From: Cryptomeria japonica
Taxonomy: Eukaryota; Streptophyta; Pinopsida; Cupressales; Cupressaceae
Assembly (NCBI RefSeq): GCF_030272615.1
Contig: NC_081414.1
Location: 336,896,002-336,960,001 of the forward strand
Direction: 5' to 3'
Length of the DNA: 64,000 nucleotides
Part shown: in pieces, positions 35,010 through 47,193 of the stretch
Numbering within the stretch: position 1 is the stretch's first letter
How the letters are laid out: every line of letters begins with the position of its first letter
Program-made: the position numbers and the translations under genes
Notes under the pieces: generated by a model
Seen by the model: the letters and a program-made list of their open reading frames with translations, nothing else
Database searches by the model: none
What the model was told of the DNA's origin: nothing

Positions 35010-35466
35010 ATGTCCTCAAACATAGCAACACGAGCCAAATTTTAGATATCATTAATACTCATCCATATTTTCACATGATTGAAAAATTGGCCCAAGAAAG
35101 CCTTCCCATTCGCAAGTTTATTTCCTTCCCTCCTCGTATGACAAAGACGCATGTGGCTTATGCCACGAATAAGGTCCCTACACATGACAACAAGGTGTTC
35201 ACACTTCTAGTTAGGTTTGGCTTCATTTCTGAGCATAGAGATAGGCTTTTTTGAATCACCTTCTCTGATGATTCGGTTGTACCTTTTATCATTTGCAATG
35301 ACTAATCCATAATAGATCGCTGCCACCTCTGCAACACTTGAAGTTTGTATTTCCAAATTGATTACATAGGCAAAGATTAGATTACCACTGTGGTCATTAA
35401 TGACCCCACCCCCACCTACTTGAGCTGGATTTCCTTTATAAGTACCATCGAAATCATAATTTGTTA
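35010..35466 (-). pseudogene. RNase H-like (RVT_3 type) fragment, probably from a LINE
   Basis: Read on the - strand from 35466, the frame gives NYDFDGTYKGNPAQVGGGGV (first Asp), then SSVAEVAAIYYGL (Glu) and REGDS (next Asp) at about 35253. After small frameshifts it gives HTRREGNKLANGKAF at about 35100. This order and spacing are those of the type-1 RNase H domain found at the end of plant LINE ORF2 and in many plant relics. No reverse transcriptase lies upstream (35470-36060 is AT-rich), so it is an isolated, decayed fragment. Confidence 0.65.
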
Positions 35467-36066
35467 ATTTTGTAGAAAATATATAAAATTTTCATAAAAA
35501 TTATATATTGATTAATATTATCAATTCACAAATTTAATATCAAAATATTATAAGGTAAATTTTTTAAATGATATAATATGTGTTTATATTAGTTTTGAAT
35601 ATGTTAAACTAGTAGAGGCCTAAATAATATGTGTTCATATTAGTTTATATGTATAATTTGATTTGTATATTTCTTATTTTGTTAAAAAAAAAGATTGGCA
35701 CTTTAGTTTTGTATCTAACAAACAAATTATTATTTTTTTAGTAAAATAAACAACATAGAAACATATTATTGGCAAATAGGATGTTGACATTTTTTTAGTT
35801 ATCTTTTGTTTTAACTTAAGTGAAGTACATATTAGTTTTTCACATTAAACTATGTGTTTGTTCATGAAATATACAAACCTTCATTATTGAGTCTACAAAA
35901 ATTTGTGTAAAGTAGTACAGTTCATAATAATTTTAAAATTATTTCAATGTTAATATTTTACACTATATAACAATATTATATCTTGCTTCAATGAGTATTA
36001 TATGATTTTTAATTCATGATCATTGCAAAAGTATTTTTTATTTTTCTCTTTTTTTATAAGATTATT

Positions 36067-37720
36067 CTTGTTCTGATTAAGTAAATTGGGAAAGGGCTTA
36101 AACTGTTACATAGAAGCCCACTAGTGAGAAAGAGGGATCTCATGAGCTATGAGACAACCTATTATTAAGGACCAGAACTAGCAAAAATCCTAGAACCAAA
36201 TGTAGACCAAAAAATGGACCTGGAACCAAAACATCAAAACAAAGTCCCCAAGAGACACAAATTGATTTTCTTATGGATTGAGGGCTTTCATAGGATGTCT
36301 CTTCTAACTTAGTACATTCATCTTCTCCCAACAACAAAACATTTTGGTTTTAGCATGATCTCCTTAGCAAGATTACCATATGGGGAATCAACATTATCAA
36401 GTTACCTTTACCAAATAGCTCCAAAGCATCAACAATAATCTTAGCGGATCTCTTCCACTTAGCATGCCTCTTATCTAGTTCTAGCTATAGAACTTGCATT
36501 GAGGTTGTCATATTTTTCACCATCTCCTTACTAAAGGCCACAATCTCATCCAATTTTTTCTTATTGCAACTTGCTTAGCCTGAATAGTAGAGATAGACCT
36601 CTCCATGTTCCTCCTTTTCTTTCCCAAGGCCACATTTTCTTTTAGCACATTTACCTCCCCTTCTAGGGAATCCCACTTGTTGAGTTTTTTAGCTAGATCA
36701 TTATCCTCATCCCACACCCTTATTGTTATTCTCAAAGGACCAGTGCCCATTCACCGCACCAGCCTTAGCTAGAGCCTCTAACCTATTGATTTTAATTTTC
36801 ATAGAGTGCAATTGAGCCAACAACTATCTAAGGATCTCATTTTGTTTATTATAGGAAATTCATTACTCATTCAATTTATTAGCAATCTCCTCCAAACCAA
36901 GTTCTCCACAAGAAGAAATAGGAAAATAGGGAGGGTAGACCTAGGCCAATGATGTAGGATTAGGGTTAGATCTAGTCACATGAGGATGAAAGTCTTTAGG
37001 AGTCCATTTAGAGGAAGTGAACTAGGAGGAAGAAAAGTCATCCAAAATGATTTCCCAGTCCATAGTAGCAATAATATTCTTCCCCTCTTCTAGGATTGAT
37101 TAGGGGTAAATCAATATATTTCATTTTTATATGCATTGAGGATTGACATGGGGGGAAAAACTTTAGGGGGGAATGACCAAAGCTGAGTTGGAGGAACCTT
37201 GACAATTGGACTCAGGGGTATTAGTTGATTCCACAATTAGAGAAAGGGTATATTGGGGACTACGAGCACATGGGTGATGTTCAACTAAAAATTATACACT
37301 CTAAGGGTCAACACTTGATGAAGGGGTAATACATTATTCTTAGTTTGGGCCACCACAACCAAATAAGAAAGCGGAGAGAAAATCTAGAAAGGGAAATTCA
37401 TCTTAAAAATGTGCCTAAAATGTTTGAGCATAGGAAAAAGTTGAGAATGTAACCTTTTATACCTTTTTTCGAGAGCCACATGCTTCATCAAAGTCACAAC
37501 CATATTCTTCTACATGCTTGAGAGGTCCTCTCTATTAAACCCATTTTGAATCCAAGAGATTTCTTTGCCACTTGCCAAAAATTTCTTGAAATCCTCTTTA
37601 TTGTTTTCTTTAGGAGCTTCTTAGGAAATGCAACCCTTTCAACCAAGAGGCTAGTGGTATCCACAATGAGCTCCATCAACACAATGAAAGACACATAAGA
37701 AAATTAACATAATTTTTTAT
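36067..37720 (-). pseudogene. Relic with plant transposon-like accessory domain, copy 2
   Basis: The frame 37694-37494 has VERVAFPKKLLKK and, across a frameshift, a FNREDL-like end, paralleling the ITFPKKL ... YNREDL of copy 1. The frame 36750-36517 is charged and probably coiled coil. The 3' end (36070-36115, GATTAAGTAAATTGGGAAAG on the + strand) parallels the end of copy 1. The relic is more degraded than copy 1. Confidence 0.4.
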
Positions 37721-39536
37721 GGGTTGGATAATAAAAGTGATATTAACAACTTCCTATCCCTATACGAAGTCCCAAATGTTCCAGTTTCACCTAGAAGACC
37801 TCACAGTTGCATACACAATTTTTAGGAAGTCTTCATTGACTCAAGAAATCTATATCAATATTATCGATTTACAAAATGGTTGACAATACTATCCCTAATG
37901 CTAGTTTGATTGAACCAATGCTAATTTCTTGAATTGTCTACTTTTTAAAGAACAAAATTGTCTTTTGAGCATTTTATATGAACTTCACATCTATGAAACC
38001 TTGTTTTATAGTTCTTTTCATTTATTTTATATTTATTTCTTCCATTCATTCTTTACTTTAACCTTTTCATCCATAATTTATTATAAGTACTATGAAGTTT
38101 TTTAATATTTATTTTTCTATATTTACTTTTTTACTTTAATTATCATTGATTTCTTGCTAACATTTAATTCCTTTTTATTTTTATATATTATTTTGATTGT
38201 TCTTTTATATATTTTTCATAAATTTTTCATACTCTCTTTTCTTGATATTCTTAATTTTTATAAAAATTGAAAATATTTTTTTTTATGTAATAATAATATA
38301 ATAATTTTTTCCTTTATAAAATTTACTTTGGTTTAATAGTGCTAATATTTTTTAGCTTTCCATTCCCATTTCAATCTTATTCTATTATTTCATATTTTTT
38401 ATTCTTAAACATTGAGAATGTTTTAGGTTTTTTTTTTTTGGCAAAAAATTTATTTAGAGATCACTAGATCAAATTATAACAAATTTATTTCAATACAAGA
38501 ACAAGTAATCCCCATAGGGGTGTCTTACAAAATCAAATGACCGTATTTCATCCCCACCAAATGAGTATTCATTCTCACATTTATTTTTCACCTTCTCACA
38601 AATAGTTAGTGTCTTTGTTGTATATTTATTTCTCTTTGGTTTCTTATTGTTGGGTGTCTCATAATCTTCCAACATAAACCATATTTATTCCACCTTAAAC
38701 TCTAATTGGTTTAGCTCCTTTTGTAGGCCCTTTATTAGATTCTTCATCCATCTTTGTTTTATCTTTTCTTCCACTTTAGTTATCTACTTTCTTACATTAT
38801 GATCAAAATCCATATCGAGATTCATAACCACATCCATAGCCCTAAAACAACTGTAACTTCTCCCTCCTCTTCTACTTAGGATGGATGATCTATTGACCAT
38901 GTACTAACATTCTTTATTATCTTCTTCATCCTTTCAAAGAAAATAACATAAAACGTCGAAAAAAATTACAGGTTGATACTTCATAGGCTAGCACAAAATA
39001 AATTAAAACTCTCCACAAACTTTGATTTAGACAACACACATTGATACCAACAAACTACTATAAGAACATCTAATAGTCCTTCCAAGGATTATTCATGTAG
39101 CTAGAAATATCCACAAGATTTTCTAAGACCAAAATCCCTTGTGACACTTTTCAATCTTTACAGTAGTTAATTTTTTAAACCTTTCCAAGCAACTCAGACT
39201 ATGTACACTCAACCCCATCAAGTAGATCTTGCATTCATCAACATCTAATTGTATCATTGAAAAGCTATGTGATACACCAATTCAAGAAGAAAATGCACTC
39301 TATAAGTTTGATTTAGCTTCCCATTCATACAAGAGATTATTTATACCCATCTTTTTGTACTGCTCCCACAATTTTGGCTCCTTTATTAATTTCTAACTTT
39401 GATTTGTAAGTGTTAATGCTCTCTTTTTAATCGTAGAAACAAGGTTAAAACTAAGTAAGTCAAAACATTGGGAACAAAGTGAAGTTGCAACTCACCATAG
39501 ATCTCACATAAACAAGAGAGAACATACCTAAATACC
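37721..39536. other. AT-rich spacer
   Basis: No gene is seen. T-rich runs occur at about 38020-38450. Confidence 0.5.
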
Positions 39537-40112
39537 ATGGACAAAAGGACATATTATAACCCTAAAATCGACCCTAACCTTATCCCTCTTCTTAATTCTA
39601 TATATAACTCTAGATCTAACCCTAATGACAATGCTAACCCCATCCTTAACCCTAATTAGTTTGTTATAACACTAATCTTAATCATAGCCCTAAACATAAA
39701 TCTAACTCTAACCCAATCCTAATCATAACCATAACCATAGCTCTACCCCACATCTTAATTTTATTTCTAACCCTAGATGTAACTCTAATCATAATGGTAA
39801 CACCAACCTTAATCCTAATTAATTTATTACAACTCTAATCTTAATTGGAACCCTAAATATTATCCTAATCCTAACTCTAACCTTGACCTTAAATGTAATC
39901 CTAATTCTAACCCTACCCCTAATCCTAATTCTATTCTAACCCTAGCCCTAACCCTAATCCTAATGCTAACCCGAACACTAATATTAATTAATTTATTAGA
40001 ACCGAAACCTTAATCCTAACCTTAATTGTAACCCTAGATGTAATCTTGACCCTAACCCTTCCCTGACCCTAACCTTAAACCTAACCCTAATCCTAACCCT
40101 AAACTTAACAAT
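39537..40112. repeat. Degenerate interstitial telomere-like array
   Basis: About 575 bp are dominated by CCCTAA / CCTAA / TCCTAA words (for example CCCTAGCCCTAACCCTAATC at about 39941). The plant telomere unit is CCCTAAA, so the array is related but diverged, with many units of six bases. A motif ATTAATTTATTA recurs inside at about 39648, 39828 and 39988, suggesting higher-order units of about 160-180 bp. Confidence 0.8.
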
Positions 40113-40164
40113 AATAATATTAATCAAAGACTTGAGATTTCCACAATCCATAATCTTCAGTTTG

Positions 40165-40475
40165 ATGTTTCTAAATTTGACTGTGTGAGAGATTTTTTGC
40201 ATCAACTTTTTAGATCACACTTTGTGATCCATCATCAAGATAATAGAGTGAATAAGGAGAAAGAGAAATGGTAAATTGTAGACTAAGATAGATAGAGTGC
40301 ACAAGGAGAAAGAAAAATGGTAAGTTGTAGACTAAAACAGATTGAAAAGGGTTTGTCTTAGTCTGCAATTAACCATTTCTCTTTCTCCTTATTCACTCTA
40401 TCATCTTGATGATGGATCATAGAGTGTGATCCAAAACGTTGATGCAAAAAATCTCTCACACAATCAAATCCGAAA
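40165..40475. repeat. Long inverted repeat (hairpin), arms about 120 bp
   Basis: The left arm (about 40165-40290) and right arm (about 40353-40475) are reverse complements with few mismatches: CTGTGTGAGAGATTTTTTGC at 40181 pairs with GCAAAAAATCTCTCACACAA at 40444. The loop of about 60 bp holds a second copy of part of the left arm (AGAGTGCACAAGGAGAAAGA at 40294). Transcribed in either direction it would fold into a long near-perfect stem. Confidence 0.85.
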
Positions 40476-40591
40476 ACAACAAAATATTTAATGTCTTTTG
40501 TGTTATGTTCTTACTATTACTAGTTATATATATTTGACAACATATAATATGCATGGCCATCGAAGTACCTGTTTTCATCAACATGTGAAGC

Positions 40592-41085
40592 ATAATAGAT
40601 ATCAATTTATATGCTAATTTATTTTTAAGGGAAACCCATCCAAATGCATACATTTAATTTTTATTGGAAAAGTCTATCAAAATTCTAGAATATGTCTTTG
40701 TCCAAAATATAATAGATATCAATTTTACATGCTAATTTGTTTTCAAGAGAAACCCATCTGTTAATGGGCCCTTGGTCTATTGGTGAAGTTGAATGGCTCC
40801 AAATGAGCCCATCAGGGATCAAGTCTTGCTGAGTGCAAGGCTTCAACATCATAAGGGATGAGGCCGGGATCGTGCCCTCACAAGTTTGGACCTCCATAAA
40901 AAAGATTTAATAAAAATAATTTTTATTAGAAATATTTATCAAAAATCTAGATACATTTTTGACCACACTATAATGGATGTCAATTTTATGTGCTAATTTG
41001 TTTTCAAGGAAAACCGTCCAATTACCCACCTTTTAACTTTTATTGGAAAAATTTATCAAAAATATAAAATACGTCTTTGACCGGA
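40592..41085. repeat. Tandem repeat of about 120 bp, three copies, one split by an insertion
   Basis: Each unit runs AATAGATATCAATTT...TGCTAATTTGTTTTCAAG...TTTTATTGGAAAA...GTCTTTGACC. Starts are at about 40592, 40711 and 40972. The second copy is interrupted between about 40757 and 40910 by the SINE-like sequence. Confidence 0.75.
40757..40910 (+). mobile_element. SINE-like insertion
   Basis: About 150 bp with a box-A-like GGTCTATTGGTGAAG (about 40765), a box-B-like GGGATCAAGTC about 50 bp later (about 40815), and an A-rich tail (AAAAAAGATTTAATAAAAAT). It breaks a tandem repeat unit, which shows that it is an insertion. A target duplication is not clear. It could also be an unrelated short insertion. 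Confidence 0.4.
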
Positions 41086-41312
41086 ATACTCTATTGTTAA
41101 AATGATGGCCTGTCTTCAGCGAAGACGTCTGAAATTTAGAATTGGATGAGATCAAAACGTATCGTATCTCAAAGCCTTTAGTCAAGCAAGTCGGCGAGAA
41201 GTAACAAAATAACAAAATAAAGGTTTTGAAAAGACATTTTTATATGAAGAAAAAGGCAACTTGATGAAGGTAAGGTTAATGGTGGGGTCCAGAACTATTG
41301 AATTATTGACGT

Positions 41313-41319
41313 ATATAAG
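41313..41319 (+). promoter_or_regulatory. TATA box of the second P450
   Basis: GACGTATATAAGACTC contains a good TATATAA 187 bp before the ATG at 41500. Confidence 0.6.
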
Positions 41320-41499
41320 ACTCTTTTGATTTCTCTGTGCCCGTTATAGTTAAATAGTTAATAATTATTTTACATCTCGTGACTTGTCAACATAAAAGTA
41401 TAATTAATCAAGAATGCTATTTAAGAAGGATGCCTATAGCTGAGTGCTCAAATACTCATACACTAGAGAATCTGACCTCAATACTCTCTGTTACGGGAA

Positions 41500-43080
41500 A
41501 TGGCTGCGGAACAGTTTTTCCTTGGCGTTCTCGTTGTTTTAGTTGGGTATTTTTCGCTTTGTTTTCTGAGAAGAAAGTCTGTCAACGAGCCCTACAAGGG
41601 CCCTGTTATCTATCCTATAGTCGGCTGCGGCTTCGATTTCTTTAGAAATCGTAACAGGTTTCTGCAATGGTTCACAGAAACCATGGAAAAGATGCCAACG
41701 AATACTTTCAGGGCCCAACGGCCGGGTGGAGTGGGAGATGTCATGACTGCAAATCCTGCAAACGTTGAATATATGCTCAAAAGCAACTTCGAAAACTATC
41801 CAAAAGGAGAACGCTTTACCTTTCTTCTCCACGATTTCTTAGGCCGAGGGATTTTCAATGTGGACGGAGAGCTGTGGAAGATGCAGAGAAAGACTGCAAG
41901 CTATGAGTTTAATACCAATTCTCTCAGAAGCTTCGTGGTGGAAACGGTGCAGTGGGAGATTCAGAATCGCCTCTTCCCAGTTCTTGCAAACGCATCCAAA
42001 ACGGATAAGTCTTTAGATTTGCAAGACATTTGGGAGAGATTTGCATTTGATAATATTTGTAGGGTAGCGTTTGGGGTGGATCCCGCATGTCTTCTCCCCT
42101 CAATGCCCACTCCAATTTTTGCAAAGTCCTTTGACCAAGCCACTGAAATTAGCGCCCGTAGGTTTTACTCCGCTGTTCCTTTTTTGTGGAGAGTTAAGCG
42201 CATGCTTAACATCGGTTCTGAAAAGCGCTTGCGCGAAGCTATTAAAGTAGTGAACAAATTTGGTATGGATGTGGTGAGTAGTAGAAGGAAGGAGATTTCG
42301 ATGAGTACGGGAGGCCCTGTAAGAGAGGATCTGCTTTCTAGATTCATGGCGGCTCTTTTAAACAATAGAGATGAATTAGGGATAGATGATGAGTCAGAAG
42401 GTGAGAAGCAATCCAGTACCACGATAGATATTTTTTTGAAGGAGATGGTGGTGAGCTTTTTGTTGGCAGGCAGGGATACCACGTCGTCTGCTCTCACATG
42501 GTTCTTTTGGGTGCTCTCTTCCCACCAGAGAGTAGAAGAAGCCATTCACACTGAAATTTTACACATCTTGGCTAAGCGATCGCAACCCCCAACAGCAGAT
42601 GAAAAAGGGATTGTTTTCAGCTTTGAAGAATTGAAGGATATGCAATATCTGCATGCTGCTCTATGCGAGTCAATGCGGCTCTACCCTCCTGTGCCTGTTG
42701 ATACTAAAATTGCCTCCAAAGATGATGTTTTGCCAGACGGGACTTTTGTGGAGAAGGGAATGCATATGAATTACTGTAACTATTCGATGGGCAGGATGGA
42801 AAATATTTGGGGCGGTGACTGTTTGCAGTTTAAGCCTGAGAGATGGTTAAAAGAAGGGAAATTTGTGGGAGAAAATCCGTATAAGTTTCCAGTATTTCAT
42901 GCAGGACCTCGAGTATGTCTGGGTAAAGAGATGGCATTCATTCAGATGAAATCTGTTGTGGCTTCTGTTATTCATGGTTTTAGTTTTAAGGTCGAAGATG
43001 GGATTGCGTGTCGAGATTACGTTTTGTCATTGACCATGCGCATGAAAGGAGGGCTACCTGTTACACTAACATGTCGATGA
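41500..43080 (+). CDS. Cytochrome P450, CYP94 family, second copy
   Basis: An intact, intronless 526-residue protein, highly similar along its length to the first copy. It has an N-terminal anchor (about residues 6-23), hinge EPYKGPVIYPIVG, AGRDTT (323-328), ESMR (390-393), FKPERW, and haem loop FHAGPRVCLG with ligand Cys473. Compared with copy 1 it lacks a few residues around the 'SMSTGGPVRED' and 'PTADEKGIVFSF' segments. Substrate-region differences (for example KGMHMNYCNYSMG against KGWHVSYLNYSMG) could change specificity. Likely role: NADPH-dependent omega-hydroxylation of a fatty acid or oxylipin in the ER. Its own TATA box is present and no LTR intervenes, unlike copy 1. Confidence 0.95.
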   Translation: MAAEQFFLGVLVVLVGYFSLCFLRRKSVNEPYKGPVIYPIVGCGFDFFRNRNRFLQWFTETMEKMPTNTFRAQRPGGVGDVMTANPANVEYMLKSNFENYPKGERFTFLLHDFLGRGIFNVDGELWKMQRKTASYEFNTNSLRSFVVETVQWEIQNRLFPVLANASKTDKSLDLQDIWERFAFDNICRVAFGVDPACLLPSMPTPIFAKSFDQATEISARRFYSAVPFLWRVKRMLNIGSEKRLREAIKVVNKFGMDVVSSRRKEISMSTGGPVREDLLSRFMAALLNNRDELGIDDESEGEKQSSTTIDIFLKEMVVSFLLAGRDTTSSALTWFFWVLSSHQRVEEAIHTEILHILAKRSQPPTADEKGIVFSFEELKDMQYLHAALCESMRLYPPVPVDTKIASKDDVLPDGTFVEKGMHMNYCNYSMGRMENIWGGDCLQFKPERWLKEGKFVGENPYKFPVFHAGPRVCLGKEMAFIQMKSVVASVIHGFSFKVEDGIACRDYVLSLTMRMKGGLPVTLTCR

Positions 43081-46045
43081 GGATCTACATTAGATGCTTC
43101 TGCTTGATAGGAATATTATGTAATTTTTTGCAGTCTCTTTATTTTTTAGCTAGTCAAATTTGAAAGATTTGTTTACTAGACAAATTACGTTTACTAGACA
43201 AAGAAGGTATATTGCTAGATTTATATTATTCAAGGCATTAATTTTTATTCTACATCTTATCAAAAGCTAATTTAAGCACTTGTGTTTAATAAGGATTTTC
43301 TAGATTACAAGATGAAAATCAATTCTTTCTTAGGATTAGTTTCTATAGGATTATCTATAAGGTTTCATTTATAGATGGATGTTGTCTTATGATTAATATT
43401 TGGTTGTGGTTGTATTGGATGTGTAAAAAGGTGTAGCTATGGCTTTTATTTTATAAAAGATTTCTCTACTTTGTTTCATTTTTAATTCTTTCTTAAAATC
43501 ATTTAATAATCTTTGTTTTGTATTAGATATATCTATATCATTTATTTGTGCATCTAATGACAATTATCTTGTTTGAGATAGTAATGAGGATATGTGTAAC
43601 AATGACTTGCCTTATGTTACATCCCATAGCTTGGACACATATGATATAGTTTTAATTCTTTTACTAATCATGACATTTTCATAATTCTCATCATGATAGA
43701 GTACTCCTTGATGATAAATTATACTTCTATTAATACTCAAATTCACACCTTTAGGGTTTTGTACAAGCATTGATTCTAACTTCCATATTACAAAAATATT
43801 TCGATGCTTGCATGTCTAGTAAAGATTAGAATAAAAGAGTATGACATTTAGAATTGTGCGTATAAAGTAACACATGATACTTTCGAATCCATGAGGCTCT
43901 ACCTATAGATGAGTGTTACATAAAATAAGATAAGAAAATCATTAAAAAATTAGATAGTATTATGAAATTTTAATAGCATTATAAATATATTTTTAAGGTG
44001 TATGAGTGGATTGGAATGATAAGATTTTAAAGGTAGGGTGTAGTATCACTTCATATGGGATATATGATAATTATTACAATGTAGGAAACTTCTCTATGGT
44101 AAATATGCAATAAATTTTTTATACATTTTTAAAGTTTTACACATTCTTGAAGGTTGGGGGCAGGATGAATTTAACTTTAGCTTCATGGATATTAATACTA
44201 ATAATATTATTAATTTCATGAATAGAGAATTGAAGTAATCTCAAGGTTATTGAAAGTATAAATATAATTAATAATAAGTGTAATACTATAAGGAAGTTGT
44301 GGATTTATTAGTTAATGTACACATTCATTTTAAAAGATTACATACATTATTAGTAAGGTTTAGTATGATGGGCCTAACATTGATGGTTTTTTTCTTTAAA
44401 ATAGAGAGAGAGAGATTAGCTTCTCTAGCTATTGTCTTGATTCATAAATTGATCTATTAAGGGACATATCTAGAGTGTTGTCTTAGGATATCTTTGTCAA
44501 TGGTAGCGTATATGATTATACTCATGCCTATTAACTAGTTGTTTTAATATTATTAATATTCATAAATGATTATATATAATACAAGTATGTTATTTAATTT
44601 TAATTATAATTATTATGAATGAAATGCTGAAATGATAATAATAAATTTTATATTAAGGAAATGACACAATTATATTTGAAAAGGATTAAAGATCTAATAG
44701 ATTTCCGAAAATATTAGATACATTGCTTATTATAAATTAAATTTATTTATTATGATTCATATATTAAAATAACTTAATAATAGATTTTATATTAAACATT
44801 TAAAATTAAAACCATATATTTCATAGTACTTGTAAATTTTTCAATACCTTCGTAAAATTGTTTCCTTTAACAAACATTTAAATAGATTAATGAAACATTG
44901 AATAATTAAAAGCATTCATGTTTGCAAAGGCAACACAATTGACTATGGCTCCCTTTCCTTGCAAGAAAATAAAACAATTGCAAGTGCATTATTGTGCACA
45001 AGTCTTCAGTTGTATAAGAATGGAGAAATAGTGGGCTTCGAAAACAACTTGGTTGGATGACACGGTGAGTGGTATGAGGCGTGGAAAAAACATATAGGGG
45101 ATGTCGTTCCTTGCTTAAATGTTTCTAAAGCCTTTAAAAAAAAAATACTCTTCACTCATTCCGGTCTCTACTCACAAGCCACGTGCGAATGACAGAGGTA
45201 TAGCGTGGGTAAACGGCTTTTCTTGAAAGTTTCTAAAGCCTTTTAAACAATTCATTCTTTTTGGACTTCCTCCCATCATTATAGATTGTGAGGTCGAGGC
45301 ATTGTTGTAATGTCACGTTTTAAAATTGCCTAAGATTTTGTCAGAATTCAAAGAAACTTTTTTTATTAGGGTTAGAACAAAAACTTAATCAAAAGATATC
45401 TTTAATTTATTGGAAAAAATCAACCATAAGGAAGTTAGGATAGGTTGACTCAATAGTGTGTTTTAAAGATCCTCTATCTTATGTCCAAGAGAAAATAGAC
45501 CACGTCTTTTGGTCTTATGTGGCCTATTCCATCCATATAAGATGGTGTACCTAGTGAGGTGTCCTAGACCTATTCCCCCTTCATCTTTTCATCCATCTTT
45601 CCTTTCTATGATTGAACTTCTTGGTGTATTAATTCACCATGATAGAGGGATGAGGCATATTCACAATAGGGTGCCCTAGAAACCCATCTCTTCTAAGCTC
45701 AAAGATAGTACCCTTTGTACCCCCTTTGCCTCATGGGACCATTTGGTCACCACCATGAGATGGCATACCTAGAAGAGTACCATTGTCATTCCCCTCCTTG
45801 TAATCCCTCATTGCCCTCATCATGGCTGAATATAACAATCAAGTTGGATGAATCCTCAATAGTCTTTAACATACAACGTATTATAAACAGTCATAAACAA
45901 TTAGATATAGATCACAAATAGTCATATATATTATAATTATTTATAAACAACTACACATTATTAATTATCAATGAATTGTTAATATTCATTGTGTTGTGCA
46001 AAACGAGCTCGTACTCAAACCCACAAGCATATTCGAATAGTTGTA
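43081..46045. other. Intergenic spacer downstream of the second P450
   Basis: The first roughly 290 bp (to about 43370) match the 3' flank of the P450 relic at 59402-59730. The rest is AT-rich with no gene. GTTTCTAAAGCCTTT is duplicated at 45120 and 45226, with a CACGTG at 45180. Confidence 0.5.
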
Positions 46046-46320
46046 TGTTTAATTATTAATATTCAATCTAATTTCATTCCCTACTTTAGGTCTACTCCTC
46101 CATTTGCTTTTAATGCCTTATATATTTCATTCCCTCCTTTCTGAGCTTCCTTTAAATAATCACTCCTTTATACTTTATTGGTGGAAGAGTCACCACCTTT
46201 CATAGGAATTGAGGCACTGCCTTTCAAAACAATTAAGTCACCACTTTTCATTATTGCTTTTGAGAAAAATATATTATTCTCCAAATTGATCTCCCTTCCA
46301 TTTATTCCTTAAATGAACCT
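46046..46320. repeat. Dispersed repeat, copy A (partner at 58857-59115)
   Basis: AATTATTAATATTCAATC, ATTCCCTCCTTT and GGAAGAGTCACCACCTTTCAT occur in the same order as at 58857-59115 with scattered mismatches. Copy A lies outside the left end of the Gypsy element and copy B outside its right end. Confidence 0.75.
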
Positions 46321-46377
46321 TCTTCCCTTTATATCTTCTAATGTGAGGGAGAGATCACATCTCTTCATCATGCCTAG

Positions 46378-47116
46378 TGTTTGGATAAAACTGTGGACTA
46401 GATTTTGAAATAAGAATTTCCCTTATGCTTAGTTCTGGTATTGAAAATCTTGATTTTAATTTCCCCAGTTCATACCCCAGTGAGTGTCACTCTGAGAAGC
46501 GTAAACTTATGAAAGGTATTGTGGCAATTTACCTAAGGGATGAAGACAGGGTTAAGTGGGAATGAAATGCAATTACGGATTCTAAGAAACTGATTCACAC
46601 TTCTTGAGTCAAACCAAACTTCTAATTGAACTAAATTACACTCTACTCTCTTTAAATTAGAAGACTAGATAAAAGGTTCTGCTTCCTGTCAAATACGTGC
46701 TAGGATCTATGACAGGGATTGCCACAGACTGGTAAAAATAATAATTTAGTCGCAAAAACTATAATTGATTCCAAATGTGTAAATAAATCAGAATAACCAT
46801 TCAAGTTTAATCCAAAGTGATTATAACACCATAACATAGCCAAGAAATAGAAAATGAATTATCTAAAAACAATTAGATTAATAAACTTTCGAACTAAATC
46901 AAATACACAAAATTGAAATTAAAACAACTCACGACAAAAGCATGAAATTCATTGGGTAACTGCAGAGTGGGCCTTGCCTCCTTGGTCACCGAGTGATGGA
47001 TTACACACTCACTATTACTGTATTCTAATCTTTCATTGACAAGACAAACACAAATTTCTTTTCGAATTCAAACTTCACGCCCAAAATATATATATCTATT
47101 ATATCAGGTTCAAGCT

Positions 47117-47193
<77 letters not shown>

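Noticed and set aside
39537-40112. CRISPR-like array
   Set aside because: Units are 5-7 bases without spacers and the sequence is eukaryotic; it is telomere-like.
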